64,000 nt of DNA from Okapia johnstoni (GCA_024291935.2 CM044316.1:4270501-4334500), one strand, 5' to 3'. Numbered from the stretch's first letter, positions 47,318-58,300 are shown. The notes: generated from the sequence alone by a model not told the origin. A program made the numbers and translations.

Positions 47318-47561
47318 CTTGTTCTTGGCTGTGCTGGGACTTCATTGTGGTGCTCAGGCTTTCTCTAGTTATGGCGAGCTGGGGCTTCTCACTGCAGTGG
47401 TTTCTCCTTGCAGAGCAAGGGCTCTGAAGCGCAGCCTCAGTAGTTGAGGTGCACAGGCTTAGTTGCCTTGTGGCATGTAGAATCTTCCTGGACCAGAGAT
47501 CCAACCCATGTCCCCTGCATTGGCAGGCAGATTCTTAACCCTTGGGCCACCAGAGAAGTCC
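47318..47561 (-). repeat. tRNA-Glu SINE (CHR type), reverse
   Basis: From 'cttggctgtgctgggacttc' to the reverse head 'ttgggccaccagagaagtcc', with 'ccaacccatgtcccctgcat' as the reverse B box. It lies about 0.9 kb upstream of the ISYNA1 first exon. Confidence 0.85.
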
Positions 47562-48489
47562 CCCCAGTTCACTCCTGACTCCCCCACAAGTGGAGCCCCT
47601 GAGGGTAAAGTCTGGGCTAGTTTTAGAGCCCCCATTCCCCAAGGCCAGGCTCTGACCATGTTTCCTGCAAACGTTCCCAACTATCCACCTTTTGGGTCAG
47701 TTCCAGGGGTGGAAACTTTCCAGCCGGAGGAGGCCGCTTGTTTTGGAAAGTTCCTGGGGGAGCCGCCCCCGCCCGCCTGCCGGGTTCCCACGCTCCTTTA
47801 TCACTGGGCGCTTAGAGGGGCTCAGAGCTGTGCAGGCCTAGCTCCTCCCAGCTGGCCGCCTCTGCCCTGCCCATCGCCTTCCCTCGCTTCCCCACGGAAC
47901 AGTCTCTCCCCTCCGCCCCCACCCCAGCCCTGCCCTTGATAGGCTTGATAGCCCTCCTGCTACAGGTGGGGGCACCGGGAATTTACAGCGTCCCCCCTTA
48001 CCCCCTCTCCAGGGCGAGCCCTGTGGGAGTGGAGAGTCGGCTCAAGAAGTGGAAAGAGGGGGGGAGCCTGGGCTGGAGTGTCACGCTTTGAAATCCGATT
48101 CCTCGCTTAGTCTCCTGCCTCAGTTTCCCTTGCCTTAGCTTCTCCAGAGACGCCCCCTTCTCCAACCCACCAAATAATGAGTTTCCTAGCCTAACTCAAA
48201 CTCCTGCCTCGCGGCTGGAGCTTGGCGCTCCCTTACAGCTTTAAAGTCCCCTTTTGTACAGTGGGGATAGGCGGCCGGGGGTCCTAAGTGACTCACGCGG
48301 GCCGAGCTAAGGCCGGGGGCCTGGGGCCCAGGTTATTTGTTCGGCCGGCCAAGAACCAGACAGCGGCGGAGGCTCGGGACCGAAAGGCCTCGAACCCGAG
48401 CCCAAGGTCGGTGCGCGCCCTCCCCGCGCCGCGAGCGCCCCTCCTCCCGAGCGCGGGCGGAGCAAGGGGGCGGGGCGGGGGTGGAGCCG

Positions 48490-48561
48490 CGGCTCTTTTC
48501 TCTGGAGTTCGCGCGCCCCGAGCCCTAGCCGTCTGCCGCTGCCCCAGCCAACTCCGCATCG
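48490..48561 (+). other. ISYNA1: ISYNA1 non-coding exon 1 (start uncertain)
   Basis: The 3' edge is fixed by a good donor after CTCCGCATCG (GTGAGT at 48562), pairing with the acceptor CCCCCAG at 48661-48667. The 5' edge is a guess placed just after the GC boxes. Confidence 0.6.
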
Positions 48562-48676
48562 GTGAGTGCCGCCTCAGGAGGGGTGCAGGCTCCCCGGGGA
48601 CAGAAGTCGGCTTGGCCCGGCCAGTTCTTGGGACCCCGCTGACCTCCTGCCAACCCCGCGCCCCCAGATTGTCGCG

Positions 48677-48796
48677 ATGGAGGCCGCAACTGAGTTCGTG
48701 GTCGAGAGCCCCGACGTGGTCTACAGCCCCGAGACCATCGAGGCGCAGTACGAGTACCGGACGACGAGCGTCAGCCGCGAGGGTGGCGTCCTCAAG
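48677..48796 (+). CDS. ISYNA1: ISYNA1 coding exon 1 (exon 2)
   Basis: Forty codons from the ATG to VSREGGVLK. The exon itself begins at 48668 with nine untranslated bases. Donor GTAGGC. Confidence 0.95.
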
Positions 48797-51621
48797 GTAG
48801 GCGAGGGGCCGTCCGGCGAGCCACGGGGCTGGGGGAGTCGGAGCGGGAACTGCCCAACGTCTGCGACTCCTGGCCCAGTAGTAGTGAGCGGGGAGAGGCC
48901 TGCGGCCCCCGGCTCACCCCGCTGCCCGCCCCCAGGTGCACCCCATGTCCACGCGCTTCACTTTCCGGACCGCCCGGCAGGTGCCCCGGCTCGGGGTCAT
49001 GCTCGTCGGCTGGGGCGGCAACAACGGCTCCACGCTGACCGCTGCCGTGCTGGCCAACCGACTGCGCTTGTCCTGGCCCACGCGCACCGGCCGCAAGGTG
49101 GGGGGTCGGGTGGGGCTCGGTCGGAGAGAGGGCTTCGCTGGAATCCCTGCGGCGGGGGAGGGGCTCCAACGGAGGAGTGGGCCCACAGGGGGCGGGGTTT
49201 CTGGCTGCGGGCGGACTCCGGGCGGGGCTTCCACTGGGGGCGGGGATTCCTCAGGGGTCTTTCAGGGGCGGATCCTAAGGTGTGGGAGGGCTTCAGGGTG
49301 GGACCTCCCGAGCGGAGCGGCTTCCGCCTAGGCTTGGAGCTCCGAGGGGAGGTGCCCCCAAATAGGGCGGAGCTTGCGGGTGCCGGGCGGGGCCCTGGCA
49401 GGCTCTAGGCCCTCCCCACGCCACGCCCACCTTTCACTCAGCTCCCACTACCGCCCCCCAGGAGGCCAACTACTACGGCTCGCTGACGCAGGCGGGCACT
49501 GTTAGCCTGGGCCTGGACACCGATGGCAAGGAAGTGTTCGTGCCCTTCAGTTCGCTGCTGCCCATGGTGGCGCCCGACGACCTCGTGTTCGACGGTGGGC
49601 GGTGCCTTGGGCCGGGGGTGGGGCGGGAGGCGGGGCCGAGGCTTGGGGCCGGGCCGAGCTTGAGGGTACCCCCCCAGGCTGGGACATATCTTCGCTGAAC
49701 CTGGCGGAGGCGATGCGGCGCGCACAGGTACTGGATTGGGGACTGCAGGAGCAACTCTGGCCGCACATGGAGGCCCTGCGTCCGCGGCCCTCTGTCTACA
49801 TCCCGGAGTTCATCGCAGCTAACCAGAGCGCGCGCGCTGACAACATCATCCTGGGCACGCGCGCGCAGCAGGTGCAGCCCCTCCCCGTGCCCCTTATCCC
49901 CTGCCACTTGTTCTTCCCAGCCATTTGTCCTCCCTACCCCCAGCACCTGTTCTCCCCCTTTTGTCCCCATGCTCCCATCCCGAGGGTCCAGCGCACTTGG
50001 GAAACTGAGTAGCCCAGGCCTCCACAGGTCGGAGGAGCCTGTACAACCTCCCCTCCCCTTCCCCATCCCCAGCTGGAGCAGATCCGTAGGGACATCCGCG
50101 ACTTCCGGTCCAGCGCCGGCCTGGACAAAGTCATCGTGTTGTGGACAGCGAACACGGAGCGCTTCTGCGAAGTGATTCCGGGCCTCAATGACACTGCTGA
50201 GAACCTGCTGCGCACCATCCAGGTGGGTGTGCCCAGGGGCGGAGTGGGATCAGGATCAGCCCCCAAGGACTCCTCTGTGCTGACTGGCCCCCTCTGCCCG
50301 CAGCTGGGCCTGGAAGTGTCGCCCTCCACACTCTTTGCCGTGGCCAGCATCTTGGAGGGTTGTGCCTTCCTCAATGGGTCCCCGCAGAACACGCTGGTAC
50401 CCGGTGCCCTCGAACTCGCGTGGCAGCGCCGCGTTTTTGTGGGTGGAGACGACTTCAAGTCGGGCCAGACCAAGGTCAAGTCTGTGCTTGTGGACTTCCT
50501 TATCGGCTCTGGCCTCAAGGTATGTGGGCCTGGGGGACTGCTCAGCTCAGGAAGGAGAGGCCTGGACCCCCTAGGGCTGGGCTTGTGTGCTGCGAGGCCT
50601 GCAGCTACCGCGGGTCCCCTTGTCCCTCCAGACCATGTCCATCGTGAGCTACAACCACCTGGGCAACAATGATGGGCAGAACTTGTCAGCGCCACCACAG
50701 TTCCGCTCCAAGGAGGTGTCCAAGAGCAGCGTGGTGGACGACATGGTGCACAGCAACCCGGTGCTCTACACGCCGGGGGAGCAGCCTGACCACTGCGTGC
50801 GTGGGGCGCGGGAGTGGGGGCGGGGGCCGGGGCGAGAGTGTGCCCCGCCGAGGGCAGGGACCCGTGTGACCTCGTGCCGCCCCTCAGGTGGTCATCAAAT
50901 ACGTGCCGTACGTGGGCGACAGCAAGCGTGCCCTGGATGAGTACACATCGGAGCTGATGCTGGGTGGTACTAACACGTTGGTGCTGCACAACACGTGCGA
51001 GGTGTGGGGCGCGAGGGGGCAGGAGCAGCGGGGCGGCCAGCAGTCCGGCCCACCTCCTGACCCGCTGGCCCCCTAGGACTCACTCCTGGCCGCGCCCATC
51101 ATGCTGGACCTGGCCCTGCTGACTGAACTGTGTCAGCGAGTGAGCTTCTGCACCGACGTCGACCCGGACCCCCAGAGCTTCCATCCGGTGCTGTCCCTGC
51201 TCGGCTTCCTCTTCAAGGCGCCCCTTGCACCGCCCGGCAGCCCCGTGGTCAATGCGCTCTTCCGCCAGCGCAGCTGCATCGAGAATATCCTCAGGTGTGC
51301 CCCAGCCTTGGGGGTCCCCATCCAAGGCCCGGATGCCCGCTGGCAGCCTGTGCACAGGGCCTAGGGACTGCACAGCAGTCTCCGGGTCTAGCCCCGCTGA
51401 GCCCTGATCATCCCCCCAGGGCCTGCGTGGGGCTCCCGCCGCAGAACCACATGCTTCTGGAGCACAAGATGGAACGTCCTGGGCTCAAGAGAGTTGGGCC
51501 CTTGGCCACCGCCTCCCCGGTGCTTTGCAAGAAAGGATCTGTGACCACCGCACCCAACGGCTGTACTGGTGATGCCAATGGGCACTCACAGGCTGAGGCA
51601 CCCCAGATGCCCACCACCTAA
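48677..51621 (+). CDS. ISYNA1: ISYNA1, inositol-3-phosphate synthase 1 (complete, 10 coding exons)
   Basis: It converts D-glucose 6-phosphate to 1D-myo-inositol 3-phosphate by an NAD-dependent oxidation, aldol cyclisation and reduction in the cytosol. This is the committed step of inositol synthesis. Coding exons are 48677-48796, 48936-49097, 49462-49594, 49678-49871, 50073-50222, 50304-50519, 50632-50796, 50888-51001, 51077-51294 and 51420-51621. The joined frame gives 557 residues (human 558). Conserved blocks are the NAD-binding GWGGNNGS (65-72), NGSPQN (277-282), [10 protein letters not shown] (301-310) and [10 protein letters not shown] (331-340). The ATG has G at -3 and G at +4. Introns are very short (as little as 75 bp) and all are GT-AG. 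Coordinates give the CDS span including introns. The last residues (after about 500) are the variable tail. Confidence 0.98.
48936..49097 (+). CDS. ISYNA1: ISYNA1 exon 3, NAD-binding motif
   Basis: 54 codons (residues 41-94) with the Rossmann glycine-rich turn [10 protein letters not shown]. Acceptor CCCCCAG, donor GTGGGG. Confidence 0.96.
49462..49594 (+). CDS. ISYNA1: ISYNA1 exon 4
   Basis: 133 nt starting [13 protein letters not shown] and ending in a split glycine codon (G|GC). Donor GTGGGC. Confidence 0.96.
49678..49871 (+). CDS. ISYNA1: ISYNA1 exon 5
   Basis: 194 nt from [15 protein letters not shown] to LGTRAQQ. An internal CAG|GTACTGG could act as a cryptic donor, but the conserved frame continues through it. 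Donor GTGCAG. Confidence 0.95.
50073..50222 (+). CDS. ISYNA1: ISYNA1 exon 6
   Basis: 50 codons, [19 protein letters not shown] to LLRTIQ (residues 204-253), with the conserved [10 protein letters not shown]. Acceptor CATCCCCAG. Confidence 0.96.
50304..50519 (+). CDS. ISYNA1: ISYNA1 exon 7
   Basis: 72 codons (254-325) carrying the substrate-site blocks [12 protein letters not shown] and [13 protein letters not shown]. Donor GTATGT. Confidence 0.96.
50632..50796 (+). CDS. ISYNA1: ISYNA1 exon 8
   Basis: 55 codons (326-380) with the family signature [10 protein letters not shown], ending PGEQPDHC. Donor GTGCGT. Confidence 0.96.
50888..51001 (+). CDS. ISYNA1: ISYNA1 exon 9
   Basis: 38 codons (381-418): [19 protein letters not shown] to LHNTCE, containing a conserved active-site lysine region (SKRALDEY). 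Confidence 0.96.
51077..51294 (+). CDS. ISYNA1: ISYNA1 exon 10
   Basis: 218 nt, residues 419-490 plus a split arginine (AG|G). It follows a 75 bp intron with acceptor CCCCTAG. Donor GTGTGC. Confidence 0.96.
51420..51621 (+). CDS. ISYNA1: ISYNA1 exon 11, C-terminus and stop
   Basis: It completes the split arginine, then [19 protein letters not shown] and a variable Gly/Thr/Asn-rich tail ending PTT, with TAA at 51619-51621. Confidence 0.96.
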
Positions 51622-51698
51622 GGCCATGGCCATAGCTTCCCCATAACTCCTGCCCCCATTGCTCCACAGGACCCGACCCTTCTAGGCCCCCCGAAGAC

Positions 51699-51704
51699 AA
51701 TAAA
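51699..51704 (+). terminator. ISYNA1: AATAAA poly(A) signal of ISYNA1
   Basis: Canonical hexamer 78 nt after the stop, giving a very short 3' UTR. Cleavage is expected near 51718-51725. Confidence 0.85.
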
Positions 51705-51993
51705 CCCAGTGCCACTATGAGCCACATCTGTATTCTTGGCGACTGCAACCCTAAAACCGCCCAACTCCAGCCGCGTCTCCATTTTCATCAGTAGACTCCT
51801 ACCTCCCCTTCCCAACTCTTGTTGCCAGAACCGCTCCCCCCACTCCACCACCCCCACCGCCCCGCCCCCTTCCCACAGCGGGCGGCTCTGCCTAACCACA
51901 ACCCTTGAAGGCTGGGCTAATGAGTAGGGTGTGGCTGCTGCAAGCCAAAGAAGAAATTTGAGACCAGATACCAAAAACCAAAATCAAGTTACA

Positions 51994-51999
51994 TTTATT
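51994..51999 (-). terminator. SSBP4: AATAAA poly(A) signal of SSBP4
   Basis: TTTATT on the plus strand, which is AATAAA in SSBP4 sense, 323 nt beyond the SSBP4 stop codon. Cleavage is expected near 51975-51982. Confidence 0.8.
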
Positions 52000-52121
52000 G
52001 ATGGGGCCCACCCCTGCTGTCCAGGGGAAAGGAAGGTCCCCCAAGGAGCGCCCCCCAGGACAAAATAGAAATGACGGGAAGGGCCCAAACAGGAAAGAAG
52101 GTCTCTGAGGTCCTTGTTTTT

Positions 52122-52141
52122 TATATATATATATATATATA
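52122..52141. repeat. SSBP4: (TA)10 microsatellite in SSBP4 3' UTR
   Basis: Ten perfect TA units, flanked by a T run on the left and AATGAATG on the right. Confidence 0.92.
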
Positions 52142-52321
52142 AATGAATGAGTCCTTCGTGTGGGGCCTCCCAGCCATCCAAGTCTTGACTGGGAGTCCAG
52201 TTGCCCGCGGTGTGACCTCAGACCCTCACCCTGCGGACCACCCGAGCCCCTGGACCTTGGCCTCGGGCAGGGGCGCTGGGCAGAAGCCGAGGCCGGCAGT
52301 GGGCAAGGGTCTGCGGCCCCA

Positions 52322-52351
52322 TCACACGCTCATGGTCATCCCGGGGGAGTA
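52322..52351 (-). CDS. SSBP4: SSBP4 exon 18, C-terminus and stop
   Basis: Nine codons YSPGMTMSV and TGA, the invariant SSBP-family C-terminus, then the 3' UTR. Acceptor TCCGCAG. Confidence 0.95.
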   Translation of the reverse strand, partial: YSPGMTMSV

Positions 52352-55300
52352 CTGCGGAAAGACGAGGGGGTGGCGCGCGGGGGCCGGCTCAGTTCCGGCC
52401 TAGGCTAGGACCCGCCCCCTGGGGGAAATGGGGGACAGGGCAGTGTGGACAGGGGGAGAGGAAAGGATGAGGTGGCGATGCGTGGGGGAGCCACGGGTCC
52501 CAGGGCTGGGGGTGGGATGTGGACGGGGTGGTGACATGGGGCGGGCCAGGGGAAGAGGAAAGGAGGAGGAAGGGGAGGATGCCGCGGCCGCCCCCCCACC
52601 TGGCCCGCCGCGGTCACGGTCTTGCTCTGGCCCCCCGGCCGCCCCGCCGGGGTCTGCCCGCCAGGCCCCTCCGGCCCGACGCCGCCGCGGGGGGGGAGTC
52701 GACGCAGTCGCTTACGCTTTCGCTCGGGAACGGGTGCAGGAAGGTCCCGGCGGCCGCCATCTCGCCGTCGTCCCGCGGGGTGCCCGGGGTGTTGCTCAGG
52801 CCGGCCACGGCGCCGGGGGAGCTCTGGGGGCGGCCGCGGTCAGCGCGAACACCCGGCCGCGCGGCCCAGCCGGGACTCTGCTTCTCCCACCCAGCCGCCC
52901 CCGCAGCCCCGCCCCCCACAGGAGCGCCGCCCCCTCACCTTCGGCAACCCGTCCAGATCGCCCGAGCCTGTGGACCGACAGACGGCGGACACGCGGCTCA
53001 GACGCGCCGGCGCCGCCAAGTCCACTCCACCGACCCCTCCGCAAACCCCACCCCCCCGCACGGCCGCGTCCCCTCCCTCGGCCCAGCCCATTTGGAGGGC
53101 CCAGATCGGGGCGGGCGTCAGGGCTGGCAGTCGGGCCTCCCCAAGGTTTAGTTGCTGGACACTCCCCCAGCTCAGCCGGTCACCCAGAAGCCCAGGGAAG
53201 CAAAGGCGCCTTCAATACCCGCCCAGCACACAGAGGCGGACCGGCCGAAGCAGGCCGCCAGGGGGCGCACGAGGCTCGCGGAGCAGCGGGGCGGGGGCGG
53301 GTGTGTGGGTGTCGGTGTCCCGGACGCCCACTCACCCAGGGATCCGTTTACGTGGTGAGGCTCCATCGCGCTCATGGCAGCCATGGGGCCCTCTGGACCA
53401 GGGCCAAGCGGGAACTGCAGGCAGAGAAACAGCCTGGGACTCGGGCCACCGGCTCCCCGCCCCCAACCACCCCCCCAAGCCCTACTTACATTAGCCCTGC
53501 CGGCGCCAGGCCCGATGGGGTTCATGATGGTGTACATGTTCTCGCTAGAGTTGGTGGAGTCTGAGACGGCACATGAGGGAGCGGGGTGTCAGAGGGGCTT
53601 CCCCCACCAAGCACACCCCTCCCTATGCCCCGTTCAGGCTGTCGTACCTCCAGGGCTAGGCATGATGGGGGTTCCAGGGGGCCCACCTCCTCCTGGGGGT
53701 CCCTGCACACAGAGGGAGGCACAGACGGTGAGAAAGTCCCGCCAGGTGTCACCCCACAACCCTTGCCCTCAGGTCCCAGGTGTCCCAGCTTAGGCCCCAC
53801 TCACCGAGTAGCTGCCGGGGGAGGAGGAGGAGTAGGGGATCTGGGGAGAGAGGCAGCTGTGAGCAGTCGGCACACTCCACCAGGCCACCCGCTTTTAATC
53901 ACCCCACAACCCTCCGGGATACTCACCGAGTTGCCACTGGGGCTGGCCCATGGGCCGCGCACTCCGGGTCCCCTAGAAGAGACAGTGGTGGACCCGGGGT
54001 CTAAGCCCAGTGGTACCCTGTCCCCCACCACACACTCCCTGACACACCCACTCTGCCCCACGTGCCCTCAGAGCAGCAGGTGTTGGCCAGGAAGTAACCA
54101 AGCATAGATTCCAGGCCAGCCTTCAAATCCCAAGCCAGCCATGGCTCACTGGTCTTTTGAGCCTGAGCTTCCCCACCCAGCGGTGAAGTCAACAGCACCA
54201 GGGACTGCTGTGTCGGGTCTGCCTCAGTACACCCAGCCTGTGAAGCTGGGTGCTGCCCGCCTAGGCTCACTCCTAGGGGTCCCTAAGGGCCTTACATGTT
54301 CATGGTGGGCAAGCCGGGGCCAGCAAGAGAGTTGGGTGGGGGCCGCATGCCACCTCCGTAGCTCTGCGAAGGCAAAGGGGCCATGAGTGCAGGCTCAGAG
54401 AGGGCAGCCCTGAAGCTCCCCAGTCACCTGGGCCAGCCCTTACCTGTGGCCCAACGCTGGTCATGCCCCGGGGAGGCGTCACCCTCTGCATGGGGCCCAT
54501 GCTCGAATGCCCTGGGGGCAGAAGAAGAGTGAGCTCAGGTCTGGACCATTTCCCAGCGTGGACATGCGCTGTGATGGGGGGGGGTTCCTGGTTCTGGGGT
54601 CCTGATTGCCTGGTGGGGGGACAGCAGCTGGAGCTTCCCTACTCACCCTGAGCTCGCGGGGAGGGCTCCATGGTGCCAGGGAGGAGGGGCTGGGAGCCGG
54701 GGAGGCCCACGGGAGGCTGCGGATGGGGAGTGGCGGCACTGAGTGGAGGTGCCCCCACCCCGCCCAACTCCTGCCCCCCGTCCCCACATCCGTCTCTCAC
54801 CTGACTCGGCATCCGCAGGGTGGGCCGGGGGCCCCCTGGGAACCGCGGTGACATGAAGGGCTGGAAGAGGTGGGCCGGGGATCAGCACCTCCCCCCACCT
54901 GCTCAGCCCTCAAAGCTACCCGGTTCCTGCTGCCACCGGGCTCCCAGCCTTCCTCCAGGACCAGCCGGCATACCTCAGCCAGCGGTGCCTGGGTGTATGG
55001 AGCTCAGTGGTACACGCCCAGGGGCCCCGGGGAGGGGTGTGCGTGCTCGAAGGGGCGGGGCGTTACAGGTCCTTACCTGAACATGAGGCCCCATCATGGG
55101 GCCGTTGGGGTTGTGGGGGGAAGGCTGGGAGCTGGGGGGGCCCTAGGAGGACAGAACCAGGCGGGTTGGGAGGAGCGAGGTCACCCGAGGTTCCACGGTT
55201 TCCTGTGGCTCTGCTGAGCCTGGCAGGGCAGGGGCGGGGACACCGAGGAGGCAGGAGAACGGGCGAGCTAGCCCCCTCGGCGGGATGTGGCGGGGGAGGG

Positions 55301-58300
55301 GTCTGAGTGTGGACCCTAAAGGTAGGGTTATGGGCAGGACCCCTGGCTCAGAGAGCCAAGATTTGCAGCCCCAGGCACACTGACACACAAGCAGTCCCAG
55401 TGCAGAGACCCCGCCCTCTTTGGCACTGGGGCCCAGGCAGTTCCGCCCCTCTCTGGCCCTACGAAGGACCGCATAGTACATACCCCACCCTGTCATTGCC
55501 CACCCAGGGAGACAGGGGGTCCCAGCCCTGGCTGTACCTGGAAGAAGCCGGGTGCCATGGGGCCTGATGCCATTGCATCACTGGGGGCCATGCTCCCCAT
55601 CACCGGGCTGGGGGCCGCTGCAGCACTCTGTAGGAGTGGTAGAGATGGCAAGACCCAAGTCAGGTCACTTTCTGAACCCGTTTCTTCTCTTCTCCCCAAA
55701 CAGCCAGCCCCACAGAACAAGGAACCCAAGCCATCTAACTACTCAAGCAGGGAAGGATTGGGGAGGGGGGCTAACACTGAGGAAAGAGTCCTTGTTCCCA
55801 CCCAGGCTTAGCAACCCCATATGCTGAGTGGCCCTAAGCAAGGGCTCTGTCTCTGTGCTGCACTCACGACCGGCAGGTGATCAGGGCCCAGACCTGCTGA
55901 GACCCCAGACTAGGGAGGAAGCCAGGGACTCCAGCCCCCAGTGAGTCTCCACCCTGAGGATTCCAGGGGTCTGAAAACGCCATCTGCCCAGAACTCCAGT
56001 GTGTGCTTCATCCTTCTAGCACAGGCTTGTTCTTTTGGTCTGAATCCAACTTCAGATGGGTGGGGGCACGGTCCCCCACTCCCGGCCCATCCCAACCAGC
56101 CCTGAATCCTTCTGGCTGGCAAGGCAGCTTAGCTGGGCCCCCAAGACCCCTCCAATCAACAACAACAAAAATCAATAGGCAGCTTCGAGATGAACCTCCC
56201 TCCCAGAGGGTTCCTTCTTGGAGCAACTGTACAGACCACTCCCCTCCTCCTCCAGGAAGGAGGAAGGAAAAGCAGCACTCCACAGTGCCTCTCCAGGCCC
56301 CCAGTCTTTCTGCAGAGGGAGGAGGGGACAAGACCGGTGCCTGAGAGGGGAGTTCTCCTGTCTGCCAAGGGTGGAGATGCTGGTGGCAGGCCCAGAGTTG
56401 GCAGGGGGACAGGCTGACAGGCCACTTCCTCTGGCTGGTTCCAAGTCCCAGGCTTGTCTGCCTTTGGGGCCCAGAGAGCAGGGGGAGGGGGCAGAAAGAG
56501 GCCTAGTCTTCAGGGCAGAGGAGACACATCAAAGGACCGGGAAGGGGGAAGACGCTGCAGGCACTGAGGAAAGCACTTCTCTTGAGGCCCCTTGACGCTC
56601 GTCTCTCCCTGGCCGGAGGGGAACTGTTCTGGGCCCTGGGTCTGTCCACCCTCCCCAGCCCACAGGGAGGGCAGCCCCCCCTTTTGAGCCGTGGCAGGCG
56701 GCGCCAGAGCATTTCCTGGTCGGAGAAGGTGGCTGGCGGTGCGGGTGACTGGCTTTCCAGACCTTGAGGTGTGGGGGTGGGGAAAAGATGGGGCTCCCCA
56801 AGTCTAGCTAGGCCTTGAAGGGTTAATCTAGGGGGACGGGCCGGGCCCACCCTTCCCAGTGGGTGACCTGAGCTGGACCCCCCACGTCAATCATCCACCC
56901 GGAGGCACCAGCCGGGCCCGCGTTGCCATGACGACAGGCTGGGCACGCTCCCGTTTCCTGGAGACGCCGAGGTCGGCCCCCAGCCCAGAGGCGCTGACTG
57001 AGCCCCCTCAGAACCTGGGAGGTGGGAAGGAGGAGGGAGCCCCGACTGAGAAGGGGAGGCGGCAGGACGCCCCTCACCCCACCTCCAGTAAGTGCGGAGG
57101 TGGGGCAGAACATGCAGCCGGCTTCAGTCTGCTGACACAGGGACCCTGTCACCCCGGAGCCGGCCGGGGCGCCACCCCCCTCCCTTGACGCGCCCTGCTG
57201 CCATGGTAACCAGCGTGCTCCAGGAAGCGCGCTCACTCCTGGGAGACCGCGCACTCTACCCTCCCCCGGAGACAGAGACGGAGACGTGGGGGCGGGGACG
57301 AAGCCCAGGCGGAGAGGGAAGGCAGGGCTGCTCAGCCCGGAGGAGGAACAGAGCCCAAGGGACCTCGGAGAGGCACGGGGAGGAATGGGGTGCATGGGGG
57401 CGAGAGAGTCGGACCCACGCCGAGTCACACGCGCACACAGCTCCAGACACGTCTGTTACCCCCGTTCTGGCCGGACCACAGCAAGATCAGTGGAGCCTGA
57501 TGGGGGTGAACAGCAGCGACCGCCCCTCCCGTAAATGCGCATACGGCGTGCCCGGGGTGTCTTGGGGACACGGTGAACCCCGGCATTTTCGGGCTGCACC
57601 CTGGCCCTTCTGTACTGGAGGGGGAGGCCCTCTGTTGGGAGGCGGTGCCTGGTGTGGGTGGGACTCCTGCTTACTGCTCAGAGGGAGGGTGGAGGACAGG
57701 CCCTGAGTGGCACCTCACCCCTGGGGCACAGCCGAGCGGATGGCTCAGGATGTGAACGCGCCGGCTGCAGGAGGGCAGGGAGGAGGGGGGAGGGCAGGGG
57801 GAGTCTCTGCGGGGCTGGGTGAGCAAGCCCCACAGACCAGCAGGAAGAGGGTAAAGGCAGGGGGCGGCCAAGGCCTCCCACGTGACAACACGGGGCCGCC
57901 GGCCCCCTCCTGTTACCCAGCCTCTGCTCTGGATGACACTGACTCCCACTCAATTTGCACCGAAACCCGAGGCCGAAGAGGTGAAGTGAGCAGCCGTAAT
58001 CGCCGAGCAAGGCTGGGAGGTCTGCCAAGCTAGGCCTCTCCAGCTCCAGGGTGCATCCCTGCCTGGGCCCCCACCTCAGAAGGCTAGCGGGGAGGAGGCA
58101 AGCTGTGGGGGACGGCCAGCCCCACCCTGCACACAAAGAGGCAGGCAGCCAGGGAGGCAGGAACTGGGGTTCTGTCGGGTTCCACATGGGGTTGACATGA
58201 GAGGAAGCAAAGGAGGGGCTGGCCTCCGGAGGTCTCAGGCTTACGGGGACCCACAGAAGCTGGGTGCAGTGGAGGAGCATAGGACCCCCTACAAAAGCCA

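Larger units (their letters stand above)
44939..48300. other. ELL-ISYNA1 intergenic region
   Basis: 3.4 kb with no supported gene. It contains two reverse tRNA-Glu SINEs and a low-complexity AGT/ACT patch near 46300-46350. GC content and CpG density climb from about 47700 toward the ISYNA1 promoter. Confidence 0.75.
48290..49450. promoter_or_regulatory. ISYNA1: ISYNA1 CpG-rich promoter region
   Basis: GC- and CpG-dense block covering the non-coding first exon, exons 2-3 and part of intron 3. A GC box cluster (GGGGGCGGGGCGGGGGTGG, 48468-48486) lies just before the presumed transcription start. No clear TATA box is seen, as expected for a CpG-island promoter. The span is by eye. Confidence 0.75.
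51978..52321 (-). other. SSBP4: SSBP4 3' UTR
   Basis: About 340 bases between the stop codon and the expected cleavage site. It includes a (TA)10 run at 52122-52141. Confidence 0.75.

Noticed and set aside
49934..50989. 351-codon minus-strand open frame
   Set aside because: It is antisense to ISYNA1 exons 6-9 and crosses their introns. A shadow of GC-rich coding sequence.
52428..53564. 378-codon plus-strand open frame
   Set aside because: Antisense to SSBP4 exons 14-17. High GC removes stop codons in this frame, and the composition is Pro/Arg/Gly-rich without a domain.
57092..57706. 204-codon plus-strand frame in the CpG-rich SSBP4 intron
   Set aside because: No conserved domain, low-complexity composition, and no supporting splice pattern. 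Its openness follows from high GC.
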